From a virus: a stretch of DNA of 34,200 nt. The position numbers were made by a program, and so were the translations under genes. The stretch is from positions 1-34,200 of the IMG/VR virus record IMGVR_UViG_3300030380_001726. One strand, given 5' to 3'. Under the pieces are notes generated by a model that was given only the letters and a program-made list of their open reading frames with translations, was not told where the DNA came from and made no database searches. Shown here in pieces: positions 15,669 to 25,400 of the stretch (positions within the stretch are counted from its first letter, which is position 1; the number at the start of each line of letters is the position of its first letter).

Positions 15669-16205
15669 ATGGCTTGTGCATTAACAACTGGACGTAAGTT
15701 ACCTTGTAAACAATCAGTAGGAGGTTTGAGGACTGTTAGCTTTGCTGTTTTCGGAACCCTAGGTACTGCAACTATTTCGGGAGGAAATATTTCAGCATTA
15801 TCTGGGACTCCAACTTTCTTTAAATATGATTTAAAAGGTGCGACGAGTTCATTAACAACTAACATAATTAGTTCTAGAGACACAGGTACGACAGTATATG
15901 AATCAACTCTAGAATTAACATTTACACATTTAGACGTGGCTACTCAAGAAGAAATTAAACTTCTAGCAGCTGCAAGACCACACGTTGTGGTAGAAGACAA
16001 TAACGAATCCTCAAACTCAATGATGGTTGGGTTTCATCAGGGTGCTGAGGTGACTGCGGGTACGATAGTCTCCGGTGCAGCATATACTGATTTAAGTGGA
16101 TTCACGTTGACGTTCACTGCTACAGAAGCAATACCACCTCTGTTCGTTACAGGTTCGGTAATAACTGCTCTACAGAGTGCAACTCAAATAGATCCGACAT
16201 CTTAA
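15669..16205 (+). CDS. Major tail tube protein (putative)
   Basis: A 178-residue beta-rich protein. It starts MACALTTGRKLPCKQSVGGL, with Cys residues at 3 and 13, a pattern I associate with tube proteins of Bacteroidetes siphophages. ESTLELTFTHLDVATQEEIK is the helix-strand near the middle and FTLTFTATEAIPPLF the last strand. It should polymerise into the tube around the tape measure. Placed directly after the capsid gene and before a strong terminator at 16228, which probably limits read-through into the next genes and lets the highly made capsid/tube pair end together. Confidence 0.7.
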   Translation: MACALTTGRKLPCKQSVGGLRTVSFAVFGTLGTATISGGNISALSGTPTFFKYDLKGATSSLTTNIISSRDTGTTVYESTLELTFTHLDVATQEEIKLLAAARPHVVVEDNNESSNSMMVGFHQGAEVTAGTIVSGAAYTDLSGFTLTFTATEAIPPLFVTGSVITALQSATQIDPTS

Positions 16206-16227
16206 AATTTGTTTTTGTGTGTTTATT

Positions 16228-16256
16228 AAAGGGGTAGTGTAAACTATCCCTTTTTT
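16228..16256 (+). terminator. Rho-independent terminator after capsid and tail tube genes
   Basis: AAAGGGGTAGT (16228-16238), loop GTAA, ACTATCCCTTT (16243-16253), with one G-T wobble, running into TTTTTT (16251-16256). It marks the end of the abundantly expressed capsid/tube segment. Confidence 0.9.
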
Positions 16257-16281
16257 ATTTTATAAAAAACTCTTTTTTTTT

Positions 16282-16293
16282 TATTATATATAT
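16282..16293 (+). promoter_or_regulatory. TATTATATATAT box before the gene at 16294
   Basis: TATTATATATAT abuts the ATG at 16294, only 25 bases after the terminator's T-run, where a fresh promoter is expected. It is identical to the boxes at 9905 and 13654. The DNA before it is a T-rich tract. Confidence 0.5.
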
Positions 16294-16725
16294 ATGAAAA
16301 TATTGACAACTAGCACAAGCAATCAAACATTATCTTTTTTACCAAGAGAATATCCATCTACAGTTAAGATGACATTAAGGGATAATAGTACGAATGCAAC
16401 AACAACTGTCGATACTTTAACTTTATCTAAAAACAACGATAATGCGTCTATCACAAATGCATTTACTTTAGTTGAAGGGAGATTTTATGATTTAAATATT
16501 ATAAAAGGTCAAGGTCAATTATGGAATACACTAACAACTCAATGGCAACTTGTAACTGATAATTGGGAAAATATTATTTCAAGTGAGATTGTAATATATA
16601 AAGATAAAATATTTTGTACTGATCAAACTATTGACCAACTAAACGACAGTTATTATGATATTAATAGCGGTGAATATACAGAAACAACATCTTACCCAGA
16701 TGACGATTATTTAATAATAAGCTAA
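16294..16725 (+). CDS. Small virion-associated protein before the portal
   Basis: A 143-residue beta-rich protein: MKILTTSTSNQTLSFLPREY, then TLVEGRFYDLNIIKG and IYKDKIFCTDQTIDQLNDSY. The pattern of a short beta-sandwich with an aromatic-rich core and a C-terminal Asp-rich end is known from genes next to portals in Bacteroidetes phages. Its stop overlaps the portal start by one base (TAATG). I do not recognise the function; a minor structural protein is most likely. Confidence 0.55.
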   Translation: MKILTTSTSNQTLSFLPREYPSTVKMTLRDNSTNATTTVDTLTLSKNNDNASITNAFTLVEGRFYDLNIIKGQGQLWNTLTTQWQLVTDNWENIISSEIVIYKDKIFCTDQTIDQLNDSYYDINSGEYTETTSYPDDDYLIIS

Positions 16726-18509
16726 TGAGCAACATAAGAGTAGTTAATTTAAGCACATATACAGCACCAAAAATAACAGAAGATAAAAGAAATAAATTCG
16801 TTATGTATGGTGAGGATAATAATTATTACCAATACTTGATTGATCAATATCAAGGCAGCCCTACAAACAATGCCATAATAAATGGTATAACAGAAATGAT
16901 TTACGGAAAAGGTTTAAATGCTACTAATAGCAATAAAAAACCTATGGAATATGCAGAGATGATTTCTTTATTTAAAAAAGAAGATATGAAAAAAATCTGT
17001 GCTGATTTTTATTTATTAGGTCAAGCAACGTTTCAAGTTTATTATAATCTTGATAGAAGCAAAATTGTTAAAGTTGAACACTTTCCAGTACAAACTTTAC
17101 GTGCAGAAAAAGCAGATAGAAAAGGAGATATAAAAGCATACTATTATTTTCACGATTGGTCTAAATATACATCAAGAGATAAATTAACACGCATACCAGC
17201 TTTCGGTAAAAGCACTAACAGTGCAATTGAGATACTATGTATTAAACCATATAGAGCAGGATATTTTTATTATACACCTGTAACATATCAAGGTGCTTTA
17301 CCATATTGTGAACTTGAAGCAGAAGTTGCTAATTACCATATCAACAACATACAGAACGGAATGGCTCCAAGTATGTTAATTAATTTTAACAATGGTACGC
17401 CAGATGAAGAATCAAGAGAATTAATCGAAAGACGTATATATGATAAGTTCAGCGGAAGCAGTAATGCAGGTAAATTTATATTAGCATTTAACGATAATTC
17501 AGAAAGTGCTGCTACTATAGATCCAGTTCAATTATCTGACGCTCACAATCAATATCAATTTTTATCAGACGAAGCTACAAAAAAAATTATGGTAGGTCAC
17601 AGAGTTGTATCACCTTTATTGTTAGGTATCAAAGATGCAACAGGTTTAGGTAACAACGCTGATGAATTAGAAAAAGCAAGTATTTTATTTGACAATATGG
17701 TAATAAGGGTACAACAAGAATATATCCTTGACGCTATTGAACAAATACTTACGTTTAATGATATTGCTTTAAACGCATATTTCGTTACACTACAACCTCT
17801 TGAATTTACAGATTTAACAAATAATGAAGTAGATGAAGAAACTAGAGAAGAAGAAACAGGTGTAGAAAGCGAGGAAAAAGAAGAACTATCTACACAAAAA
17901 ACTGCTCTTCAATCATTTATAGAACTAGGGGAAGATGAAAATTTAGAAGATTGGGATATGATTGAATCAGCACCAGTAGATTATGACAAAGATGAAGAAC
18001 TAAACGCGAAATTAATGTTATCTGATGTCAGACAAGGAACTGCTAGGTCTAATGCTAAAAGTTCACAAGACGGAACAAATGATAAAGGATATAAATTTAA
18101 AGTAAGGTATGCATATGCACCTGCAAAATATGATGATGAAAGCAGAGAGTTTTGTAAAGATATGGTTGATGCAGGTAAAATATATCGTAAAGAAGATATA
18201 ATGGCTATGAGTTCTGAAGCTGTAAATCCAGGATGGGGTCGCGATGGTTCTGATACATATGATATATGGTTATATAAAGGGGGAGGATCGTGTAGGCATT
18301 TTTGGGAACGAAGAGTCTATATGGCTAAAACTGTAACACCTGACGCTAAAAACCCAAGATCAGAAATAAGTGTAAACCAAGCAAGAAGAGAGGGTTTTAC
18401 TCCAGAGGTAAATGAAAAAAAAGTTGCACAAAGAACTAGAGATCAAGAGAACAGAGGTTTTCAAGAGGAAAAAAAATTTAAAACCCCAAAAAATAAAGGA
18501 TTTAACTAA
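16725..18509 (+). CDS. Portal protein
   Basis: A 594-residue protein. The core (about 20-390) has the helical wing, stem and crown order of siphophage portals: a YGEDNNYYQYLIDQYQGSPT opening, a FYLLGQATFQVYYN strand pair, APSMLINFNNGTP in the stem region and VVSPLLLGIKDATGLGNNAD in the crown region. A strongly acidic linker follows (about 385-425). The tail domain (about 440-560) has KFKVRYAYAPAKYDDESREF and a GGGSCRHFWERRVYM motif reminiscent of the head-morphogenesis modules fused to portals. It forms the dodecameric channel at the head vertex. Found after the tail tube rather than after terL, an unusual placement. Confidence 0.8.
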   Translation: MSNIRVVNLSTYTAPKITEDKRNKFVMYGEDNNYYQYLIDQYQGSPTNNAIINGITEMIYGKGLNATNSNKKPMEYAEMISLFKKEDMKKICADFYLLGQATFQVYYNLDRSKIVKVEHFPVQTLRAEKADRKGDIKAYYYFHDWSKYTSRDKLTRIPAFGKSTNSAIEILCIKPYRAGYFYYTPVTYQGALPYCELEAEVANYHINNIQNGMAPSMLINFNNGTPDEESRELIERRIYDKFSGSSNAGKFILAFNDNSESAATIDPVQLSDAHNQYQFLSDEATKKIMVGHRVVSPLLLGIKDATGLGNNADELEKASILFDNMVIRVQQEYILDAIEQILTFNDIALNAYFVTLQPLEFTDLTNNEVDEETREEETGVESEEKEELSTQKTALQSFIELGEDENLEDWDMIESAPVDYDKDEELNAKLMLSDVRQGTARSNAKSSQDGTNDKGYKFKVRYAYAPAKYDDESREFCKDMVDAGKIYRKEDIMAMSSEAVNPGWGRDGSDTYDIWLYKGGGSCRHFWERRVYMAKTVTPDAKNPRSEISVNQARREGFTPEVNEKKVAQRTRDQENRGFQEEKKFKTPKNKGFN

Positions 18510-19009
18510 TGGCACAAGTTTTATTTATAAAAGTAAGTACATTAAAAAAGAATACTATAATTGACGGCAACGTTGATGTAGATAAATTATTGCCTTATAT
18601 GAAGATAGCCCAAGAAATACATATACAAAATTTTTTAGGAACAAAATTATATCAGGCATTAGAAACTAAAATTACGAATGACAATTTAGCAGGTCATTAT
18701 TTGACTCTTGTTAATAGTTATGTACAACCAGCATTGATACATTTTGCTATGATGGATTATTTACCCTTTGCAGCATATCAGGTAAAAAACGCAGGTGTAT
18801 TTAAACACATAAGCGAAAACGCTGAAAGTGTTACAAAAACAGAAGTAGATTATTTGGTAAACAAAGAAAGAGAGTTTGCAGAATATTATATTAGAAGAAT
18901 GATTGATTATTTAAGTTTTAACTCAACACATTTTCCAGAGTATAATACAAACGTAAATGAAGATGTTTACCCTGACAAAGATAATTTATTTAATGGGTGG
19001 GTCTTATGA
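18509..19009 (+). CDS. Head-tail connector protein (DUF6712-like)
   Basis: A 166-residue mostly helical protein starting MAQVLFIKVSTLKKNTIIDGNVD. The combination of TLKKNTIIDGNVDxDKLLPYxKIAQExHIQNFLGTKL (given here with its motifs only: IDGNVD, LLPYMKIAQE, QNFLGTKLYQAL) is characteristic of neck proteins next to portals in Bacteroidetes phages. It likely forms a ring under the portal that joins head and tail. Its start overlaps the portal stop (TAATG) and its stop overlaps a tiny basic frame at 19006. Confidence 0.65.
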   Translation: MAQVLFIKVSTLKKNTIIDGNVDVDKLLPYMKIAQEIHIQNFLGTKLYQALETKITNDNLAGHYLTLVNSYVQPALIHFAMMDYLPFAAYQVKNAGVFKHISENAESVTKTEVDYLVNKEREFAEYYIRRMIDYLSFNSTHFPEYNTNVNEDVYPDKDNLFNGWVL

Positions 19010-19095
19010 AAAGATATAAAGTAAAAAAAGTAAATATTATAAAATTGAAAAAATATTTTAAAAAAAAATTGAACAATGGCAAGTCTAACAGGTAA
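19006..19095 (+). CDS. Possible tiny basic protein between connector and fibre
   Basis: A 29-residue, very Lys-rich frame (MKRYKVKKVNIIKLKKYFKK at its start) begins with ATGA overlapping the connector stop and ends inside the first 20 bases of the fibre gene. The overlap geometry resembles real phage genes, but A-rich DNA produces Lys codons by chance, so it is weak. Confidence 0.3.
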   Translation: MKRYKVKKVNIIKLKKYFKKKLNNGKSNR

Positions 19096-21772
19096 TTCGA
19101 TAAGCAGTACATATACATCGTTAATAAAAGTTGGCGATAATGGCACATTAGCTTCATCTTTACAATCAATAACTGACGGAGATGGAAACAGCAGTGGATT
19201 AAGTATGAACACAGGTGGTGATTTAACTGCTACCGGTACAATAACTGCTAACGCTTTTAGTGGACCATTAACTGGTAACGTAACAGGAACTGCATCACTA
19301 GCATCAAATTTAACAGGAACACCTAATATTTCAGTTGGCACAATAACAGCATCTGGAACAATCACAGGTAATGTAACAGGTAATGTAACAGGTAATATCA
19401 CCGGGAATGTTACCGGAAATGTAAGCGGAAGTTCAGGTTCAACAACAGGTAATGCTGCAACTGCAACTGCTTTAGAAACTGCAAGAACTATCGCAGGAGT
19501 ATCATTTGATGGAACTGCAAATATTTCACTTGACACGTCAAACATAACAGAAAATGCAAGTTTTTTATATTATACCGCAGAAAGAGTAGATGACCAAGCT
19601 AACACGCTAATCCAAGCAGGAACCGGTATAAGTAAAACGTATGATGATGCAGGTGGTACATTAACAATAACAAACACTGCTCCAGACCAAACAGTAGCGT
19701 TGACAGGTGGAACAGGAATAACAACTAGCGGTACATATCCAAACTTTACAATAACAAATGATAGTCCTGACCAAACAGTAAGTTTGAGTGCCGGTACAGG
19801 TATTACTGTATCAGGTACATACCCCAATTTTACAATTGCTAACAGTGGTGCAGGAATTGCTTTAACAGATTTATCTGCTACAGATGCAGGCGGTCTCGGG
19901 AGTTTTAGTTACAATAATGGAAGTGGTGTTTTCACGTACACAGGTCCTTCGGATTCAGATGTAAGAACATTGATTAGTGTTACTGATGCCGGTGGTGATG
20001 GTTCTCTTGCTTATAACAATTCAAGTGGAGTTATAACATATACTGGTCCAAGTTCCTCAGAGGTACAAGCCCACATAACTAAAACATATGTTGATGGTTT
20101 AGGGATCGCTGCATCTACTGCAGCAACTTTAGCAACACCTAGAACTATAAATGGTACATCTTTTGATGGAAGTGCTAATATAAGTTTCGATACAGATTCT
20201 GTAAGCGAGGGAAGTTCAAACCTTTATTACACTGCAGAGCGTGTAGACGATCAAGCGAATACATTAATACAAGCCGGTACAGGTATATCAAAAACTTATG
20301 ATGACGCTGGAGGGACGCTTACGATAGCTAATACAAGCCCTGATCAAACTGTAGCAATAACTGGAGGTACAGGTATAACTGCGAGTGGTACGTATCCGAA
20401 TTTTACGATTACCAATTCAGCACCTGATCAGACTGTTGCTTTAACAGGTGGGTCAAATGTAACTGTAAGTGGAACTTATCCATCATTTACAATAGCAGCC
20501 ACTGACACACAAACTGATAGCTTTAAAACAATTTCAGTAAGTGGGCAAAGCGATATTGTTGCAGATAGTTCAACAGATACATTAACTATGGCAGCAGGTA
20601 GTAATGTTACACTTACGACTAATGCGGGAACTGATACTCTAACAATAGCTGCTACTGATACAAATACAACGTATAGTGCTGGAACAGGTTTAGCTTTAGC
20701 AGGAACAACTTTTAGTTTAGATGCAGGTTTAAATAATTTAACAGATGTAAACTTAACATCACCAGCTGCAGGGCATATTTTAATTTATGACAATACTAAT
20801 AGTTATTTCGAAAACGCAACGCTGACGGCAGGAAGTAATATAACTATCACAGAGGGAGATGGAGCAATAACTATTGCAGCTACAAATACAAATACAGATA
20901 GTTTTAAAACAATATCAGTTTCAGGGCAGAGTGATTTAGTAGCAGATTCTGCGACAGATACCCTTACAATAGCTGCTGGTTCGAACGTAACATTAACAAC
21001 AAACGCAGGTACTGACACTTTGACTATTGCTGCAACAGACACTAATACTACATATACAGCTGGTAGCGGTTTGACACTTGCAGGCACAGAATTTAGCTTA
21101 ACAAATAATTCTGTAACAATAGGTGGTAGCTCATTAGCTTTAGGTGGTTCTTTGACAGCAACGTCAGGATCATTAACAATCGGTGGTAATGGATCAAGCG
21201 GTGGAGTAACGATTGATGACGGTTCTATTCAAGTTAGATCAAACACAGGTAATGTGGCAGAAATGAGATTTTATTGTGAAGTGAGTAATGCACATTATCA
21301 AACAGTTAAAGCTGCACCACATAGTGCATCAAGTAGTGCGGTATTAGTATTGCCTACTGCATCAGGAAACTTAGTAGGAACCGGTGATACAAGCAGTGTA
21401 GCAACAGCAATGATATCTGATGACGCTATTACAAGTGATAAACTTGGCGCAGAATATACAAGTGCACAAGCAGTAACAAGTGCTGCGACTATTACTTTAG
21501 ATACTGACGCTTATGATGTATTTACTTGGACTGTCGGGCATACTGCAAACATTGACTTTACAAACGTTGTAATTGGTAAAGTAAAAACATTAGTAGTTAC
21601 AGGTGGCGGAAGTTCATATGCTTTAACACTAAGAAACATAAACGGAAGCACTGGTACATTTAATAAAATATCTGGAACTTATGATGATACAAGTTCTACA
21701 AAAAATATAATACAAATTAAATTTATATCAACGTCAGAAGCGTGGTACACCATATCAAAAATAGGAAGTTAA
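19076..21772 (+). CDS. Repetitive tail fibre protein
   Basis: An 898-residue protein, rich in Gly, Thr, Ser and Asn, with virtually no Cys. It begins MASLTGNSISSTYTSLIKVG. Residues about 96-118 are five ITGN/VTGN tetrapeptides. Two large blocks occur twice: LYYTAERVDDQANTLIQAGT at about 164 and 383, and DSFKTISVSGQSD at about 481 and 608, each followed by more shared sequence. The C-terminal 200 residues differ (EMRFYCEVSNAHYQTVKAAP, then FTWTVGHTANIDFTNVVIGK), probably a trimeric tip. It should be a trimeric beta-rich side or tail fibre that binds the host. Two small genes that look like fibre partners follow. Confidence 0.75.
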   Translation: MASLTGNSISSTYTSLIKVGDNGTLASSLQSITDGDGNSSGLSMNTGGDLTATGTITANAFSGPLTGNVTGTASLASNLTGTPNISVGTITASGTITGNVTGNVTGNITGNVTGNVSGSSGSTTGNAATATALETARTIAGVSFDGTANISLDTSNITENASFLYYTAERVDDQANTLIQAGTGISKTYDDAGGTLTITNTAPDQTVALTGGTGITTSGTYPNFTITNDSPDQTVSLSAGTGITVSGTYPNFTIANSGAGIALTDLSATDAGGLGSFSYNNGSGVFTYTGPSDSDVRTLISVTDAGGDGSLAYNNSSGVITYTGPSSSEVQAHITKTYVDGLGIAASTAATLATPRTINGTSFDGSANISFDTDSVSEGSSNLYYTAERVDDQANTLIQAGTGISKTYDDAGGTLTIANTSPDQTVAITGGTGITASGTYPNFTITNSAPDQTVALTGGSNVTVSGTYPSFTIAATDTQTDSFKTISVSGQSDIVADSSTDTLTMAAGSNVTLTTNAGTDTLTIAATDTNTTYSAGTGLALAGTTFSLDAGLNNLTDVNLTSPAAGHILIYDNTNSYFENATLTAGSNITITEGDGAITIAATNTNTDSFKTISVSGQSDLVADSATDTLTIAAGSNVTLTTNAGTDTLTIAATDTNTTYTAGSGLTLAGTEFSLTNNSVTIGGSSLALGGSLTATSGSLTIGGNGSSGGVTIDDGSIQVRSNTGNVAEMRFYCEVSNAHYQTVKAAPHSASSSAVLVLPTASGNLVGTGDTSSVATAMISDDAITSDKLGAEYTSAQAVTSAATITLDTDAYDVFTWTVGHTANIDFTNVVIGKVKTLVVTGGGSSYALTLRNINGSTGTFNKISGTYDDTSSTKNIIQIKFISTSEAWYTISKIGS
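19361..19429 (+). repeat. 12-base tandem repeat encoding VTGN
   Basis: Five 12-base units, ATC/GTA-ACA-GGT-AAT and variants, encode ITGN VTGN VTGN ITGN VTGN, followed by a partial VSG. The units at 19373 and 19385 are identical in DNA; later ones carry mostly synonymous changes. Confidence 0.85.
19565..19754 (+). repeat. Fibre repeat A, copy 1
   Basis: Encodes LYYTAERVDDQANTLIQAGT and about 40 more residues that recur at 20222-20412. The protein is nearly identical (about 34 residues without a change) while many third codon positions differ. Confidence 0.85.
20222..20412 (+). repeat. Fibre repeat A, copy 2
   Basis: Second copy of the block at 19565-19754, 657 bases further on, with the same residues but mostly different synonymous codons, for example GCAGAGCGTGTAGACGAT against GCAGAAAGAGTAGATGAC. 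Confidence 0.85.
20516..20710 (+). repeat. Fibre repeat B, copy 1
   Basis: Encodes DSFKTISVSGQSDIVADSST onward, a block of about 65 residues that recurs at 20897. The block includes NVTLTTNAGTDTLTIAATDT. Confidence 0.85.
20897..21095 (+). repeat. Fibre repeat B, copy 2
   Basis: Second copy of the block at 20516, 381 bases away. Amino acids are largely the same (DSFKTISVSGQSDLVADSAT), and codons are again mostly exchanged for synonyms. Confidence 0.85.
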
Positions 21773-21773
21773 T

Positions 21774-22001
21774 ATGTATGCAAATAAAATAAATGGAGAA
21801 ATCAAAACATTTAAATATATACCAAATTATTGGGAAGGAACTAATATATATTTTAAAAATTTTGCTAGTTCACCCCAGCATATATTAGAGGAAGAGGGTT
21901 TTTACCCTATTGTAGATCCACAAATAGATCCTGAAACAGAGGAATTAGGAGAACTATATTTAGAAGATAATAAATATTATTATATAGTAATACAAAAATA
22001 A
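21774..22001 (+). CDS. Small fibre-associated protein
   Basis: A 75-residue acidic, aromatic-rich protein: MYANKINGEIKTFKYIPNYW, then EEEGFYPIVDPQIDPETEEL and GELYLEDNKYYYIVIQK. The sequence GFYPIVxPxxDPETExLG-xxYxxxxxYxY resembles small fibre-assembly or tail-fibre partner proteins found after fibre genes of marine phages. One base separates it from the fibre stop and two from the next start, so it is cotranslated with the fibre. It is likely a chaperone or small component of the fibre. Confidence 0.6.
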   Translation: MYANKINGEIKTFKYIPNYWEGTNIYFKNFASSPQHILEEEGFYPIVDPQIDPETEELGELYLEDNKYYYIVIQK

Positions 22002-22003
22002 TT

Positions 22004-22486
22004 ATGAAAGCAATAAATAACCAAGGCATAATAACAATACACCAATCTGTGCCACATACTTTACAAACACCAACAGGTACAATTATGAATGCACCTGCAC
22101 TATCTGACCAAGAATTAAAAGAATATGGTCTATTTGATTTATTTTTATCAGCAGATTACGATTCAAGAATACACGACCTTGGTGAAATATATTTTGATAG
22201 TGCAGCACAATGTTATAGGAAAGATATCGTAAATAAAACTTGGACAAAAACAATTGATGAATATAAAGAACAAGCTATAAATAATTATAAACATTCAATC
22301 GGTAGCAAATTAAGTGTAACAGATTGGTATATAATAAGAGAAATGGATAACGGAACAGAAGTTCCTGGGGATATAACAAGCCAAAGACAATCCTTAAGAG
22401 ACACTTGTAATGAAGTAGAACAGCAAATAAATGACTTAACAACAATAGAAGAAATTATTACATTTAATTACCCTAATATTGACTAA
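22004..22486 (+). CDS. Tail fibre assembly-like protein
   Basis: A 160-residue protein. The N-terminal half is beta (MKAINNQGIITIHQSVPHTL, then a DLGEIYFDSAAQCYRKDI strand pair); the C-terminal half (about 90-160) is helical, with KLSVTDWYIIREMDNGTEVP and RQSLRDTCNEVEQQINDLTT. The pattern TDWYxIRxxxxGxxxPxDIxxxRQxxRDxCNxxExxI is the one shared by phage tail-assembly chaperone or DUF4376-like proteins that follow tail fibres. It probably helps fold or attach the fibre at 19076 or the adhesin at 22486. Its stop overlaps the next start by one base (TAATG). Confidence 0.65.
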   Translation: MKAINNQGIITIHQSVPHTLQTPTGTIMNAPALSDQELKEYGLFDLFLSADYDSRIHDLGEIYFDSAAQCYRKDIVNKTWTKTIDEYKEQAINNYKHSIGSKLSVTDWYIIREMDNGTEVPGDITSQRQSLRDTCNEVEQQINDLTTIEEIITFNYPNID

Positions 22487-25400
22487 TGGCTATAAATGAT
22501 AAATTATTAAAAGCAGAAGCAGCAGCTGGTGGACTTACACCATCAGAACACTTTGGAGTAGTATTATACGAGGGAGATGGTTCATCTTCACATTCTATTA
22601 ACGGAGGTAAGTTTGGTGCAGCTGCTTATACTGCAAATAGTGGTGTTGTAACACTACCTGATAATGTTATAGATGCTGATAATCATTCAGTTTCAATTTG
22701 GTTTTATGCAAATAATCTTACAGGCGAACAACACTTAATGGAGTTTGATGAAACAAACAGAATTATATTTAGAATTTCTTCACCTAATAACAACGATTGG
22801 TGTTATATAGGTAATAGTGGGTATTTTGACCACGGTTTGCGTTTTAACACAGGTCAATGGTATCATATAGTAATTACATTCAGTAACGGAAATCCTTTTA
22901 AAATTTACAGAAATGGTTCTTTAGAATATACTGGTGGTAATACAAATTTATTTGCAAATAATTCTAACAATGATGTAGGTGCAGGAAGTAGTACAGGTAC
23001 AGCAAATGTTGAGGGTAAAATAGACCAACTACGAATATTTCATAAAGAATTATCAGCATCAGAAGTTTCTACTTTATATGCAGAAACTGCAGCAACAGTA
23101 GAATCATTAAGTCCACTTGGAAATGAAACAGTAGATACACTACAAGTTCTCGGTGATACATCTTGTACTGCCTTATATAAGTTTGAAAACAATGAAGATG
23201 ATAAAAGTGGAAATTTTAATGGAACTGGAACAGAAATACAATATGCAGCAGGAAGATATGGACAAGCAGCAAGTTTTAGTGGTGCAGACGATTGTATAAT
23301 AAACTTTGGTGCAGGTGGAATTCAAGCTACAAGTGCTGTATCTAATTCTTTTTCTATTTCTTGGTGGATGAAAACAACAACTACTACTCAACAAAAAGCA
23401 TTATTTAATACATACGGGAATGCTACAGGAGCATTTGGTTTTGCTCTTGAAATGAAAGGAAGTAATGGAGGACAAATTAAAATGTTTACTAATTATGGTG
23501 GTACTGATGTAAATTCAGGTTTTACATCAAATACTTATAATGATGGAAACTGGCATAATTTTGTTTTGGTTAAAGATGTTTCAGGTTCAAGTATGAAGTT
23601 GTATGCTGATAAAGAAGAAGTGCTTAACATTACTATATCTACAAGTGCACACGTTGGTAATCCATTGGTGTTTGGTAATTATACTGACCACCCTAGTGCT
23701 ACTTATAAGTATACAGGTTTATTAGACCAAGCAAGAACATTTAACAAAGCAATATCAACAAGTGAAATAGCTACATTATACGAAGAAAACTCACTTGCAG
23801 CTTCTTATAGATTTGAGGGTAATAGTTCAGATGATACGAGAAATAATGATGGCACGGATTCTAATGTTACTTATGAGTTTGGATTGAATTTTACTCCTGA
23901 TTTTGTTTGGATAAAAGAAAGAAGTGCTGCGGAATCTCATAGATTATTTGATACAACAAGAGGTGCAACTAAAAGATTATTTTCTGATAATACTAATGCT
24001 GAATCTACTGCAAGTGATTCTTTAACATCATTTGATACAGGAGGGTTTACAGTAGGGAGTAGTGCAGCAGTAAATCAAGATGGGCAAGATTATGTTGCGT
24101 GGGCTTGGAAAGCAAATGGAGGAACTACAAGCAGCAATACTGATGGAACAAATACAAGTACAGTACAAGTTAATCAAGATGCAGGATTTAGTATTGTTCA
24201 AGGAACCGCATCAGGAGGTCTTAATACTGTTAATAGTTTTGGACACGGACTGGGTGTAAAACCTGATTTAATAATTTTGAAATCGAAAACATCTACTGAT
24301 AATTGGTATGTATATCATAAATCAACAGGTGCAGGTAAAAGATTAGACCTTAATGACAGTGGTTCATATTCAAGCACATCACAAGTTTGGGCTAATACTG
24401 AACCTACAACATCAGTTTTCTCTATTAAAGATGGTCAAGCTGTTAATGTGGGTGCTACATTTATTGCTTATGCTTTTGCAGAAGTCGAAAATTTTTCAAA
24501 GTTTGGCTCGTATGTCGGTAATGGCTCAACAGATGGACCTATTGTAGAAACAGGATTTGAACCTGCGTTTTTAATAATCAAAAGAACAGACACAGACCCA
24601 ACTTCAGGGGGTGACACAACGTGGCTAATGTATGATAACAAAAGAAGTCCGGTAAACCCAAGAAAAAAAAGATTATGGGCAGATAATAGTGCAGCAGAAG
24701 CTGAATATACTCAATATAGTATTGACTTTTTATCTAATGGTTTTCAATTAAAAGATGGAACCTCTGGTTATGCACAAAATACAAATGGTGGTAAATATAT
24801 CTATATGGCATTTGCAGCAGATCCTGATACAGAGCAGCCAACACTTGCAAGAAGTTTTGGTATAAAAACTTGGGAAGGTAATGGTTCAGGTTTATCAGTA
24901 ACAGGTTTAGGCTTTGAGCCTGGTTTAATATGGGGTAAAGCAAGAACTTCAGCTAATTCACATTCTATATTTGATACAGTTAGAGGTATAAATAAAGAAT
25001 TAAATTCAAATTCAACTGATGCACAAGGTTCATTAGATGATGGTGTTTTGTCTTTTGATTCTGATGGTTGGACTATGGGTGATAGAGAAAATTTAACACA
25101 AAATAATGAAGATTTTGTTGGGTGGTCTTGGAAAGCCGATGATAATGAGCCGACAATTATTGGAGGACCTGCAACTTTAGTATATAAATTTGAAGATAAC
25201 GCTAATGATGTAACAGGTAATTATAATGGAACTGCAAATAACATTACTTATGCAACAGGTAAGTTTAATAAAGCTGCTCAATTTAATGGCAGTAGTAGTT
25301 ATATTGACACAAACTTTACACTACCTGCTATTTCTTCATATTCTATTAGTTTTTGGTTTAATACAAGTTCTACAGTTACTTGGAATGATTTTCTTGGAGA

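Noticed and set aside
19361-19429. CRISPR-like or satellite array
   Set aside because: The short repeats are in-frame 12-base codon repeats within a fibre gene, without spacers.
18967-19545. 192-residue minus-strand open frame
   Set aside because: It lies opposite the fibre start; its V/P/L-rich product is what the reverse of Thr/Gly/Asn repeat codons yields. No promoter or start context supports it.
19565-21095. Diversity-generating retroelement variable/template repeats
   Set aside because: No reverse transcriptase gene is present and differences between copies are synonymous rather than adenine-specific missense changes.
24353-24547. Second + strand frame within the LamG adhesin
   Set aside because: Low-complexity Leu/Lys/Gln-rich shadow of the adhesin codons in a different frame; no independent initiation signal.
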